Assembly: GCA_947629845.1 (NCBI GenBank)
Contig: CANRFD010000002.1
Location: 1-29,496, forward strand
DNA: 29,496 nt
DNA from: an uncultured Clostridia bacterium
Lineage (GTDB): Bacteria > Bacillota > Clostridia > Christensenellales > Borkfalkiaceae
Reading direction: 5' to 3'
Below, piece by piece: positions 1 through 6,704 of the stretch. The position numbers and the translations under genes were made by a program. A model generated the notes under the pieces. The model saw only the letters and a list, made by a program, of their open reading frames with translations. It was not told where the DNA came from and ran no database searches. How positions within the stretch are numbered: the first letter of the stretch is position 1; every line of letters begins with the position of its first letter.

Positions 1-77
1 TGTGTGGCGGGGGCGTCATTTCGACCAAGCCGCGTAAGCGGCGCGTGGAGAAATCTAAAATAAGGTAGAGATGTCTC
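1..77. repeat. 77-bp intergenic direct repeat, copy 1
   Basis: These 77 bases recur without a mismatch at 1589-1665, on either side of the leucine-rich lipoprotein gene. Both copies contain a GTCATTTCGAC start and run on to a GACATGAC end (about 99-107 and 1674-1682), so each copy with its tail looks like an imperfect inverted-terminus element. The tails after base 77 differ between copies. This resembles widespread intergenic elements with 'gtcatttcgac...gtggagaaatct...gatgtctcgac' wording that I have seen in many bacterial genomes, but I cannot name a family. No coding sequence is supported in 1-196. Confidence 0.85.
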
Positions 78-114
78 CACTTCGGCTGCGCCTTCGGTCG
101 ACATGACAAATATA

Positions 115-152
115 TGGCAGGGCGGTAGACGAATGGTGCGCACGGGGCAGGG
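115..152. repeat. GC-rich intergenic repeat, diverged third copy
   Basis: This stretch matches 1694-1731 and 1925-1962 with only a few A/G substitutions. It follows directly on the tail of the 77-bp repeat here, and the same order (77-bp element, then this unit) is seen at 1589-1756, so the two units appear to travel together as a composite. Confidence 0.7.
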
Positions 153-196
153 GGTTGTTTTTTTGGCGGGAAGGGGGCGGGATCTCCTGGGAGGGG

Positions 197-225
197 TTGA
201 CAAGATGGGAAAGATTTCGTATAAT
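197..225 (+). promoter_or_regulatory. Consensus sigma-70/sigma-A promoter for the LRR lipoprotein
   Basis: TTGACA at 197-202 and TATAAT at 220-225 are both perfect consensus and are separated by exactly 17 bases. Transcription would start near 232, leaving a leader of about 80 bases before the ATG at 314. The leader contains an imperfect GC-rich hairpin around 265-290; I see no known riboswitch in it. Confidence 0.85.
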
Positions 226-313
226 GGTGGCGACGGACGAAGAAGAGGCTTTTCGGAATGGCGCGGACGGCGGGATCGCCCGTCCGTCAAAAACGGCTTT
301 CGGAGGTTTTGTT

Positions 314-1330
314 ATGAGAAAGAAGAGTTTGGCTTTGCTCCCGCTCCTTCTGACCCTGCTTTTGACGGCGGCGCTGGGCGCCTGCGGCGAGGATCCGCCC
401 GAAGGGCCGCCGGAGGGCGGGATCGAAGGCGGTCTGCAATTTTGGTACAACGCGGCGGACGACACCTATTCTGTCGGCTCCGACTTGGAAACTTGCGGCG
501 AACACGTCGTGATCCCCGCCACATACAACGACCGTGCCGTGACCACGATCGCACAGCACGGATTTTCCGTCAGCAGCGTCGTCGACATCGTGATCCCGGA
601 GAGCGTGACTTCGATCGAAGCGAACGCATTGGATATTCCTACCCTGAAAAGCGTGACATTTTCGGGAGAAAGTTCGTTGCAGTCGATCGGGGAAAATGCG
701 TTTTTGCGCAGCGGTCTCACCGCGATCGAGATCCCCAAAAGTGTGACGTCGATCAGCCCCTCCGCGTTTGCCTATTGCGAATCGCTTGAGACGGTCACCT
801 TTGAAAAGGAAAGGGTGGAATCGGATGACGGCGAGGCCGAAGAGGTTTGCCAATTGCAATTCATTGACGAGTTCGCGTTTGAGCACAGCGCCGTCACCGA
901 AATCGAGATACCGAAGAGCGTATCCCGAATGGGCGAAGGAGTGTTTCTCGGCTGTGCGTTGGAGACCATCACCTTTGAAAAGGGCAGTCAGCTGCAAACG
1001 ATTGGCGCACACGCGTTTCGCGAATGCTATCACTTGAAGGAGATCGCGATCCCAGAAAACGTGACCGCGATCGGCATCGAGGCGTTTGAATCATGCAGCA
1101 GTTTGCGTTCCGTCAAGTTCCCCGCATCCTTGACTTCGATCGGGAAGGAAGCGTTTATCAGTTGCACGGCTTTGAAGAGCGCAGAATTTGAAGAGCCTCT
1201 CGGCTGGAGCGTAACGACGAGAGCGGACGGACAAGACGCCACGCCGTTGGATTCGCAATTGTTGGGTACGCCCGCGACGGCGGCGGGAGCCCTGCTCGAG
1301 TATTACGATCATTATTGGCAGCGCGGGTAA
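314..1330 (+). CDS. BspA-type leucine-rich-repeat lipoprotein
   Basis: This 338-residue protein begins with a lipoprotein signal peptide: basic MRKK, a leucine-rich core, and lipobox LGAC at about residues 22-25, so it should be anchored outside the membrane through the cysteine. An acidic Gly/Pro spacer follows, then repeats of the BspA/LRR_5 type with the wording 'I-P-x-S-V-T-S-I-x-x-x-A-F-x-x-C-x-x-L-x-x-V-x-F' from about residue 70 to 300. The ATG at 314 was chosen because CGGAGG lies 7 bases upstream and the signal peptide starts there; the frame stays open back to 155, but that would bury the signal peptide. Proteins of this type are surface adhesin-like; the ligand is unknown. It is monocistronic: promoter 197-225, terminator 1394-1425. 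Confidence 0.9.
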   Translation: MRKKSLALLPLLLTLLLTAALGACGEDPPEGPPEGGIEGGLQFWYNAADDTYSVGSDLETCGEHVVIPATYNDRAVTTIAQHGFSVSSVVDIVIPESVTSIEANALDIPTLKSVTFSGESSLQSIGENAFLRSGLTAIEIPKSVTSISPSAFAYCESLETVTFEKERVESDDGEAEEVCQLQFIDEFAFEHSAVTEIEIPKSVSRMGEGVFLGCALETITFEKGSQLQTIGAHAFRECYHLKEIAIPENVTAIGIEAFESCSSLRSVKFPASLTSIGKEAFISCTALKSAEFEEPLGWSVTTRADGQDATPLDSQLLGTPATAAGALLEYYDHYWQRG

Positions 1331-1393
1331 GCGGCCTGAAAAGTTTTTCCGCGCGGCGAAAATTCGGTACGGGCGGAAGAGAACGGAAAAATG

Positions 1394-1425
1394 CAAAAAC
1401 GGCGGGAAATTCCCCGCTGTTTTTC
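1394..1425 (+). terminator. Intrinsic terminator after the LRR lipoprotein
   Basis: A GC-rich stem (AACGGCGGG pairing with CCCGCTGTT, one G-T pair) around a short AATT-type loop is followed by a run of T, about 65 bases after the stop codon. Beyond it, 1426-1588 holds no gene I can support. Confidence 0.75.
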
Positions 1426-1588
1426 GTGTGAAAAGAAAACTTCGCGATAGCCTTGTGGTTCAAAAGTGGCTTTGTCGATGAACGAAAACTTGATGTTCAC
1501 TCGAAGGGAAAAGCAAGGGGGCTACCGCGGCGCATTATAATAAGGACATGTTTCGACTACGCTACGCTCCGCTCAACATGACGTGATT

Positions 1589-1665
1589 TGTGTGGCGGGG
1601 GCGTCATTTCGACCAAGCCGCGTAAGCGGCGCGTGGAGAAATCTAAAATAAGGTAGAGATGTCTC
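1589..1665. repeat. 77-bp intergenic direct repeat, copy 2
   Basis: Identical to 1-77. It continues through a different tail to a GACATGAC end at about 1674-1682. The gap between the copies (1588 bases start to start) contains the complete LRR lipoprotein gene with its promoter and terminator, so the repeats could mediate deletion or duplication of that gene by homologous recombination. Confidence 0.85.
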
Positions 1666-1693
1666 GACGGAGCTCGACATGACGTGATTAGTG

Positions 1694-1756
1694 TGGCGGG
1701 GCGGTAAACGAATAGTGCGCGCGGGGCAGGATGACGTGATTTGTGTGGCGGGGCGG
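1694..1756. repeat. 63-bp direct repeat, copy 1
   Basis: The 63 bases are identical to 1925-1987 (231 bases downstream) and partly repeated at 115-152. The unit is G-rich and contains the word GATGACGTGATTTGTGTGGC, which also occurs in part before and after the other repeats here. Confidence 0.85.
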
Positions 1757-1775
1757 GGTAGTACTTGGGTTACGC

Positions 1776-1917
1776 GTCATTCTGACGGGAGCGTAGCGAC
1801 CGAAGAATCCCGATATGGAGAGTTCGGACTTCGTTTTTCGGGATCCTTCGCGGATAAGCCTTTATGGACTTCGTATAGCAGTTCGGCTCAGGGCGGGGCG
1901 ACTACGCTCGACATGAC
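1776..1917. repeat. Hairpin-forming intergenic element (REP/MITE-like)
   Basis: The element begins GTCAT and ends ATGAC, an inverted terminal pair. Inside it, 1801-1813 and 1838-1850 are inverted copies matching at 12 of 13 positions (CGAAGAATCCCGA against TCGGGATCCTTCG), which would form a strong hairpin with a 24-base loop. The left arm contains the 'gtcattctga...gaagaatcc' wording common in intergenic repeats of many bacteria. It is non-coding and sits between the two 63-bp repeat copies. Confidence 0.65.
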
Positions 1918-1924
1918 AAATATA

Positions 1925-1987
1925 TGGCGGGGCGGTAAACGAATAGTGCGCGCGGGGCAGGATGACGTGATTTGTGTGGCGGGGCGG
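1925..1987. repeat. 63-bp direct repeat, copy 2
   Basis: Identical to 1694-1756. Together with it, this copy flanks the hairpin element at 1776-1917, an arrangement that could come from insertion next to, or duplication of, the flanking unit. From here to 2114 I see more fragments of the same wording but no gene. Confidence 0.85.
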
Positions 1988-2114
1988 TAAACAAATGGTA
2001 CGCTCCGCTCAACATGACGTGATTTGTGTGGCGGGGCGGTGGATAAGGGAAGATTCGCTCGGGCTACGCCCTCGGAATGAGGAGGACGGGCAGAGCCCAC
2101 CCCCCTACCCCCCT

Positions 2115-2233
2115 CCCGAGGAGGGGGCAAGGGCAATGCGGCTTCCCGAGGAGGTGGCAAGAGGAATGCGGCTTTCTGAAGAGGGGCAAGAGTAATGCGG
2201 TTTCCCGCGGAGGGGGGCAAGAACGAGGTGCGG
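2115..2233. repeat. Four-copy tandem repeat of about 30 bp
   Basis: The copies are 2115-2144, 2145-2174, 2175-2203 and 2204-2233. Each starts CCCGAGGAGG or a variant, carries GGCAAG in the middle and ends near AATGCGG. Copies 1 and 2 are most alike; copy 3 has lost one base and copy 4 is the most diverged. The changing unit length (30, 30, 29, 30) argues against a maintained reading frame. The array ends 46 bases before the trmL promoter. Confidence 0.8.
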
Positions 2234-2279
2234 ATGTTTTCCTCCGCAAGGGCGATTTTGGAATTTCTCCCGAGAACGC

Positions 2280-2308
2280 TTGCAAAATGCGGAGATTTGT
2301 CGTACAAT
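2280..2308 (+). promoter_or_regulatory. Promoter for trmL operon
   Basis: TTGCAA at 2280-2285 and TACAAT at 2303-2308 are 17 bases apart, giving a start near 2315 and a leader of about 25 bases that contains the Shine-Dalgarno AAGGGGAGG at 2325-2333. Confidence 0.7.
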
Positions 2309-2339
2309 ATCCGTACGAAATGCAAAGGGGAGGGGCGGC

Positions 2340-2834
2340 GTGTTTCACATCGTTCTCGTGGAGCCGGAGATCCCGCAAAACGCGGGCAACATCGCGCGTA
2401 CATGCGCCGCGACGGGGTGCGATCTGCACCTCGTGAAGCCCCTTGGCTTTGAATTGGACGACAGAAAGCTCAAGCGTGCGGGGCTCGACTATTGGCACCT
2501 CGTCGACGTGCACGTGCACGAGAATTTCGGGGAAGTGGAAGCGCAGGATCCCGCCGCCCGCTTTTTCTTTTTTACGACGAAGGCGGAGCGCGTCTATTCC
2601 GACGCAGAGCTGCGCCCCGGGGACTATTTTGTATTCGGTAAGGAGACGCGGGGGCTCGAGGAAGAGCTGCTCGTCCGTCACCGCCAAACGTGTTTGCGCA
2701 TGCCCATGGCGGGGGAGAGCCGTTCGCTCAACCTCTCCAACGCCGTCGCCGTGGCGGTGAACGAGGGGCTGCGGCAGAACGGGTTCTGCGGATTGGAGCG
2801 GGCGGGCGCCCTGCACCGCCTGAAATGGCAATGA
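2340..2834 (+). CDS. trmL: tRNA (cytidine/uridine-34-2'-O-)-methyltransferase TrmL
   Basis: This 164-residue SPOUT-class enzyme uses S-adenosylmethionine to methylate the 2'-OH of the wobble nucleotide 34 in tRNA-Leu isoacceptors in the cytosol. Family hallmarks visible are VEPEIPQNAGNIARTC near the N-terminus, FGKETRGL in the middle and RSLNLSNAVAVAVNEGLRQ near the C-terminus, the last two forming the trefoil-knot cofactor site. The length fits TrmL (about 155-165 residues). The GTG at 2340 was chosen because AAGGGGAGG lies 6 bases upstream and the protein then starts at the first conserved strand; an in-frame ATG at 2280 lies upstream of the promoter's -10 element and so would not be transcribed. 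It overlaps the next gene by ATGA, indicating translational coupling. Confidence 0.93.
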   Translation: MFHIVLVEPEIPQNAGNIARTCAATGCDLHLVKPLGFELDDRKLKRAGLDYWHLVDVHVHENFGEVEAQDPAARFFFFTTKAERVYSDAELRPGDYFVFGKETRGLEEELLVRHRQTCLRMPMAGESRSLNLSNAVAVAVNEGLRQNGFCGLERAGALHRLKWQ

Positions 2835-3919
2835 ACGCCAAATTGCGCCTTCTCCGCGGCGCGATCTTCGCGCTGTGCGCCCTCTTTTGGGCGGGGCTCT
2901 TCTTTTTGGCGGAACCGTCGTCGGTCTCGGCGGTGTCGGACGAGACCTATTTTTGCCTCTGGGAGGACGGAACGGAGACGGAGGAGCGCTACTTCACCGC
3001 CTTCCGCGACCTCTTGGGTATCGAGGGCGAAAGCGTCGTGCTCGAGCGGGACGGCATGCGCGGGGAGATCGCCTGCGGCGAGGCGTGCAGGGCGCTTCTC
3101 GGGCTCATCGAACACGGAAATTTCGGGGAACTTGCCGCAGCGGGCACGGACGGGGCGAGCCGCATCGAGCAGGCTGCCCTCTACCGCAGATACCGCAAGA
3201 CGCTGTTCTATGCGGGGGAATGGATGGAATGGACGGGCAGGTCGCTCGCCGTCACGCGGGAACGCGCGGCGGAGGAGGTCGTCCTTCTCGAGGGAGAGAT
3301 CGCGCCCGAGCGGCTCATCGCGGCGCATGCGGAGACGGTGTATCTCCGTGCCGAAGGGGAGCTCGGCGGCGCGACTTTTGTGGGGACGTATGTAAAAAAG
3401 GTCGTCGCGCAGGCGCCCTACCGCGCCGAGGGGGAGTGCGTCTGCCTCGACGTACCCGGCGGCGCCCGCCTGATCGCGGGGCTGCCCTATGCCGAACGCG
3501 TCGACGTGCCGCAGGACGTCACCTTTGCGGACGAGGGCGCGCTGCTCGCCTGTTCCCGCATTACGGAGCTGTCGCTTCCCTTCGTCGGGAACGCGAAGAG
3601 CGACGCCGCCACGGAGTACCGCGGGGAGCTCGCCCACCTCTTCTCGACGGGCGAAAGTTACCAAACGCCCAAAACGCTGCGCAAATTGCGGGTGACGGGC
3701 GGGCATCTTACCTCGCATGCGTTCTATGCGTGCCCCTCGCTTGAAGAGATCGACGCGTGCGGCATGCGGAGCGGCGAGATCGAATACGACGCCTTTGCCG
3801 ACTGCACGCAGCTGCGCTATCTGCACTGCCCGCGGGCGGACGTCTTTCTCCGCGGAACGTTTACGCGCTCCGTCGCGCCGTGCGGGTGCACCGTGTTCGA
3901 GCGCGCGGAAGGGGCTTGA
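2831..3919 (+). CDS. Exported protein with C-terminal leucine-rich-type repeats
   Basis: This protein of 362 residues is unassigned as a whole. An N-terminal signal peptide or anchor (residues about 9-28, basic start then hydrophobic, possible cleavage after SVSA) sends it outside. The middle (about 40-250) is acidic and matches no family I recognise. The last 120 residues carry LRR_5/BspA-like wording such as 'LRKLRVTGGHLTSHAFYACP' and 'DAFADCTQLRYLHCP', so it is a distant relative of the lipoprotein at 314. The ATG at 2831 overlaps the trmL stop as ATGA; an ATG two codons earlier (2825) is equally in frame, and neither has a clear Shine-Dalgarno, which supports coupled translation. The conserved-looking cysteines near the C-terminus are unexplained. 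Confidence 0.75.
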   Translation: MNAKLRLLRGAIFALCALFWAGLFFLAEPSSVSAVSDETYFCLWEDGTETEERYFTAFRDLLGIEGESVVLERDGMRGEIACGEACRALLGLIEHGNFGELAAAGTDGASRIEQAALYRRYRKTLFYAGEWMEWTGRSLAVTRERAAEEVVLLEGEIAPERLIAAHAETVYLRAEGELGGATFVGTYVKKVVAQAPYRAEGECVCLDVPGGARLIAGLPYAERVDVPQDVTFADEGALLACSRITELSLPFVGNAKSDAATEYRGELAHLFSTGESYQTPKTLRKLRVTGGHLTSHAFYACPSLEEIDACGMRSGEIEYDAFADCTQLRYLHCPRADVFLRGTFTRSVAPCGCTVFERAEGA

Positions 3920-3945
3920 TCATACAAAAGGACAACGGGGACGCT

Positions 3946-5529
3946 ATGAAAAGAACATTCAAAAAGATATTCAGCCGATTTTCCTTTGTGGGACTCACCA
4001 TCGTCTTGCTGTTTTTGCTCTTTGTCGGGGCAATCGTCGCCGCCATCTATGTGGTGGACAGGGTCGTACTCGTCTTTTATCCCGACGCGGAGCTGTACGT
4101 CCGCTACGGGCTGATGGCGCTCGACTACATCATCCTGATCTTCACCGTGCTCCACGCCGCCAACCGCGACATGGTGCCCGAGACCAAGATCCCGTGGATC
4201 CTCGCCATCGTCGCCTTCAACGTGCTCGGCGTCGCGATGTACTACACCTTCTCCTTTTTGCGCCCCACGCGGCGGCAGCGCAAGCGGCTTATGAGCATTG
4301 CAAAAAAGAACGGCTACTTCGTCCGCCCCGACGAGGAGCAGAAAAAGCGGGCGGCGGAGGCCGTCGGGCACTGGATCTCCACGGGGGAGGCCTTGAGCGC
4401 CGTCAACCGCTCCGCCGTGCTCTACGGCAACACCAAGACGGAGTACTTCCCCACGGGCGTGCAGTTCGCAAAGCGCTTTCTCCGCGACCTCGAGGGGGCG
4501 GAAAAGTACATCTTCATGGAGTACTTCATCATCGGGAAGGGCAAGTTCTGGAGCGCCATTCTCGACGTATTGGAGCGCAAGGCCAAGGCGGGGCTGGACG
4601 TCCGTCTCATCTACGACGACATCGGCAGCATGGGCAAGGTGCACTTCCGCTATCATAAAACGCTGCGCAAAAAGGGCATCAAGTGCGAGAAATTCAACCC
4701 CTTCGTGCCCGTCGTCACCAACATCCACAACAACCGCGACCACAGGAAGATCACCGTCATCGACGGCAAGATCGCCTACACGGGCGGGCTCAATCTCGCC
4801 GACGAATACGTCAACGCCGAGCGTCCCTTCGGGTATTGGAAGGACAACGCCGTCCGCCTCGAAGGGGAGGGCGTGCGGAGCTTCATCCAGATGTTCCTCT
4901 ACCTCTATGACATGCAGACGCGCTCCAACGAGGACTTCGCCCCCTTCTTCCCCGAGGAATATCCCCAAATCGAGGGGGAGGGGTGGGTGCAGCCGTACGG
5001 CGACGGCCCCTCGCCCATCTACGAACGCCACCTCGGCGAGGACGTGTACATCAACATCCTCGCGGGCGCGCACGACTATGTGTGGATCATGACGCCCTAT
5101 CTCATCATCGACTACCGTTTGCGCGAGGCGCTCGTGCTCGCCGCCAAGAGGGGGGTGGACGTGCGCATCGTCACGCCGCACATTCCCGATAAGAAGATCG
5201 CCTTCGCCCTGACGCGCTCCAACTATCTCGCGCTCATCCGCGGCGGCGTGAAAATTTACGAGTACCTGCCCGGCTTCGTGCACGCCAAGAGCTTCCTCGC
5301 CGACGGCACGGTGGGCGTCGTGGGGACCATCAACCTCGACTACCGCTCCCTGCTCTTCCACTACGAGGACGCCGTGCTCATGTTCAAGACGGCCGCGCTC
5401 GAGGGGCTGCGCGAGGACTTCGAGGGCGTGTTCGCCGTCTCGGCGCAGCTCACCGAGGAGGAGGCCAAAAAGAACGTGGTGTGGCGCATCGTGTGCGAGT
5501 TCGCAAAACTGTTTGCGCCGCTCTTTTAA
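3946..5529 (+). CDS. cls: Cardiolipin synthase (phospholipase D family)
   Basis: This 527-residue membrane enzyme condenses two phosphatidylglycerols into cardiolipin and glycerol. Hydrophobic helices at about residues 13-42, 47-68 and 80-100 form the PLDc_N membrane region. Two catalytic HxKxxxxD motifs follow: HRKITVID near residue 266 in the context NIHNNRDHRKI, and HAKSFLAD near residue 446, followed by the typical GTINLDYRSL. Both are intact, so the enzyme should be active. The start at 3946 has a GGGGA-type site 6 bases upstream; the frame is open further upstream but inside the preceding gene. Only 26 bases separate it from the preceding gene, so it probably shares the trmL promoter. 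Confidence 0.95.
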   Translation: MKRTFKKIFSRFSFVGLTIVLLFLLFVGAIVAAIYVVDRVVLVFYPDAELYVRYGLMALDYIILIFTVLHAANRDMVPETKIPWILAIVAFNVLGVAMYYTFSFLRPTRRQRKRLMSIAKKNGYFVRPDEEQKKRAAEAVGHWISTGEALSAVNRSAVLYGNTKTEYFPTGVQFAKRFLRDLEGAEKYIFMEYFIIGKGKFWSAILDVLERKAKAGLDVRLIYDDIGSMGKVHFRYHKTLRKKGIKCEKFNPFVPVVTNIHNNRDHRKITVIDGKIAYTGGLNLADEYVNAERPFGYWKDNAVRLEGEGVRSFIQMFLYLYDMQTRSNEDFAPFFPEEYPQIEGEGWVQPYGDGPSPIYERHLGEDVYINILAGAHDYVWIMTPYLIIDYRLREALVLAAKRGVDVRIVTPHIPDKKIAFALTRSNYLALIRGGVKIYEYLPGFVHAKSFLADGTVGVVGTINLDYRSLLFHYEDAVLMFKTAALEGLREDFEGVFAVSAQLTEEEAKKNVVWRIVCEFAKLFAPLF

Positions 5530-5538
5530 GGAGGGAGC

Positions 5539-5829
5539 ATGATACATTCTCTGAGCGGGGGCGTGCTGGCCGACGGCGGCTTCTACGAATTTGCCAAGGT
5601 GCGGGTGGGGGAGACGCCCCGCTGGTATCTCAACGGCTGCGGCGCGGCGGCGGGCGACAGGGTGCTCGTGCCCTTCGGCGGCGGCAGCGCGGAGGGCGTT
5701 GTGGAGCGGACGGAGAGCTGCACGGCGCAGACGGCGCCCTGCCCTTTCAAGCGGGCGGCGGAAATTATCGCCGTGCTCGAAAAACCGTTGACAAGCGGTG
5801 CGCCGCATGATACAATAAAGAAGTCATAG
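5539..5829 (+). CDS. Small protein resembling the PriA N-terminal (3'-end DNA-binding) domain
   Basis: This 96-residue protein has a strong GGAGG site before its ATG, 9 bases after the cls stop. The segment 'FAKVRV-x-x-x-PRWYLN...GDRVLVPFGGG-x-x-EGVV' has the shape of the PriA N-terminal domain that holds the DNA 3' end, where 'G-x-x-V-x-VPFG-x-x-x-x-x-G-V-V' is typical. Nothing of the PriA helicase (normally about 730 residues or more) follows, so it is either a stand-alone domain or a remnant. The last 40 bases double as the promoter of the mntP riboswitch, and the stop codon (5827-5829) lies inside the riboswitch. The PriA likeness is a motif judgement only. Confidence 0.55.
   Translation: MIHSLSGGVLADGGFYEFAKVRVGETPRWYLNGCGAAAGDRVLVPFGGGSAEGVVERTESCTAQTAPCPFKRAAEIIAVLEKPLTSGAPHDTIKKS
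5788..5816 (+). promoter_or_regulatory. Consensus promoter of the mntP riboswitch, inside the upstream gene
   Basis: A perfect TTGACA at 5788-5793 and TACAAT at 5811-5816 with a 17-base spacer lie within the last codons of the 5539 gene. The predicted start, about 5821-5823, falls on the 5' strand of the riboswitch's first stem, so the transcript begins almost exactly with the aptamer. Confidence 0.85.
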
Positions 5830-5916
5830 GGGAGTAGTCGGCCCGCGAAGCTGCGGGCGGCAATGTCCACACAATGCGGCTGCGGCCGCGGGTGTTGCAT
5901 GAAACGGCGAGACTTA
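5821..5916 (+). promoter_or_regulatory. yybP-ykoY manganese riboswitch
   Basis: The two signature segments of the yybP-ykoY Mn2+ aptamer are present: GGGGAGTAG at 5829-5837 and CGAGACTT at 5908-5915. The closing stem P1 pairs AAGTC (5821-5825) with GACTT (5911-5915). A perfect hairpin GCCCGC/GCGGGC lies just after the first signature, and a GCGGC/GCCGC hairpin in the second half. The same GACTT is the left arm of the terminator that follows, so aptamer and terminator exclude each other. Mn2+ binding should stabilise P1, prevent the terminator and turn on mntP, matching the known role of this class in Mn efflux. The class is known for this gene family; the switching geometry is read directly here. 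Confidence 0.93.
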
Positions 5917-5949
5917 TGCGCGGTTTTTTTCGCGCTTAAGTCTTTTTTT
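5911..5949 (+). terminator. Riboswitch-controlled intrinsic terminator
   Basis: GACTTATGCGCG (5911-5922) pairs with CGCGCTTAAGTC (5931-5942), with one internal T-T mismatch and an 8-base loop, followed by seven T. Its left arm is the 3' half of aptamer stem P1. It lies 40 bases before the mntP start codon. Confidence 0.92.
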
Positions 5950-5988
5950 CTACCCCCGTTCCGACAAAATCCGCCGGGAGGAAGGCCT

Positions 5989-6582
5989 ATGGGAATATGG
6001 GAACTGTTGCTGATCGCCGTGGCGGTCTCGATGGACGCGTTCGCCGTCGGTATGGCGGACGGCATGTACGAACCCGCCATGTCCTTTCCCAAGCACATGG
6101 CGATCGCGTTTGCCTTCGGGTTTTTCCAGTTCATGATGCCCGTCGTCGGGTACTACGCGGGCACGGCGTTTGCGGAGTTGGTGCAGCGCATCGCCCCGTG
6201 GCTCGCCTTCGTCCTCCTCGGCATCCTGGGCGGGAAGTCGGTGATCTCTTACGCGCTCGGGCAGCGCTCTGCGCCCGCTGCGAGGGAAAGGGGACGGGGA
6301 AAGACGCTCGGCGCAGCCGCCCTCTTCGCGCAGGCGGTGGCAACGAGCATCGACGCCCTCGCCGTGGGAGTGACGCTGCTCGCCGCCGAAAAAGAGGCGG
6401 GGCTGCCCTTGCACGCCGTGCTGTGCGCGCTGCTCATCGGCATGGTCACGTTCGGCTTCTCGGCGGTCGCTGTGCGCATCGGGGCGAAGGCGGGCGACAG
6501 GTTTGCCGCCCGTGCCGAACTTGCGGGCGGGGCGATCCTCGTTCTCATCGGGCTGAAATTGCTCCTCGAGGGCGTATTGTAG
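5989..6582 (+). CDS. mntP: Manganese efflux pump MntP
   Basis: This 197-residue integral membrane protein exports Mn2+ to prevent toxicity. Six hydrophobic segments are visible, arranged as two related halves, with the conserved acidic motifs SMDAFAVGMADG (Asp16) and ATSIDALAVG (Asp122), one in each half; family length is about 185-200. The ATG at 5989 has GGGAGGAAGG just upstream; the frame runs back to 5863 but that would place the coding start inside the riboswitch. The linker around residues 92-106 is basic and probably cytosolic. The Mn riboswitch 5' of it independently confirms the substrate. Confidence 0.96.
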   Translation: MGIWELLLIAVAVSMDAFAVGMADGMYEPAMSFPKHMAIAFAFGFFQFMMPVVGYYAGTAFAELVQRIAPWLAFVLLGILGGKSVISYALGQRSAPAARERGRGKTLGAAALFAQAVATSIDALAVGVTLLAAEKEAGLPLHAVLCALLIGMVTFGFSAVAVRIGAKAGDRFAARAELAGGAILVLIGLKLLLEGVL

Positions 6583-6631
6583 GGCGCGAAGCGGGCGATA
6601 AAACGGCGATAAAACGGGCGCGCGCGTGCGC

Positions 6632-6660
6632 TTGACATTTTTTCGGGGGCGTGGTACGAT
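6632..6660 (+). promoter_or_regulatory. Promoter of the exchanger/ABC/ClC operon
   Basis: TTGACA at 6632-6637 and TACGAT at 6655-6660, 17 bases apart. The predicted start is near 6667, leaving a leader of about 38 bases with TTGGAGA before the ATG at 6705. The 120-base gap after mntP also contains a short direct repeat (CGATAAAACGG twice near 6597-6616). Confidence 0.8.
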
Positions 6661-6704
6661 AGAAAACGGCCTCGCCCGTCGGGGAACTCAAAGTTGGAGA
6701 AATT

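Noticed and set aside
1691..1990. Open frame across the repeats encoding about 100 residues
   Set aside because: It is built from the 63-bp repeats and the hairpin element, has no ribosome site and reads the same repeat words in its start and end; it is a by-product of non-coding repeats.
1..2233. CRISPR array
   Set aside because: Repeats are irregular in spacing, differ in length and lack unique spacers of constant size; no cas genes are in the window.
2077..2436. Open frames through the 30-bp tandem array
   Set aside because: Unit lengths of 30, 30, 29 and 30 bases shift the frame, and the frames run across the trmL promoter and start in a different phase.
3817..5808. Long minus-strand frame opposite cls (663 codons)
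   Set aside because: It mirrors the codon pattern of a clear enzyme gene with intact catalytic motifs; the reading has a His/Asp/Glu/Val-rich composition typical of antisense shadows in GC-rich DNA.
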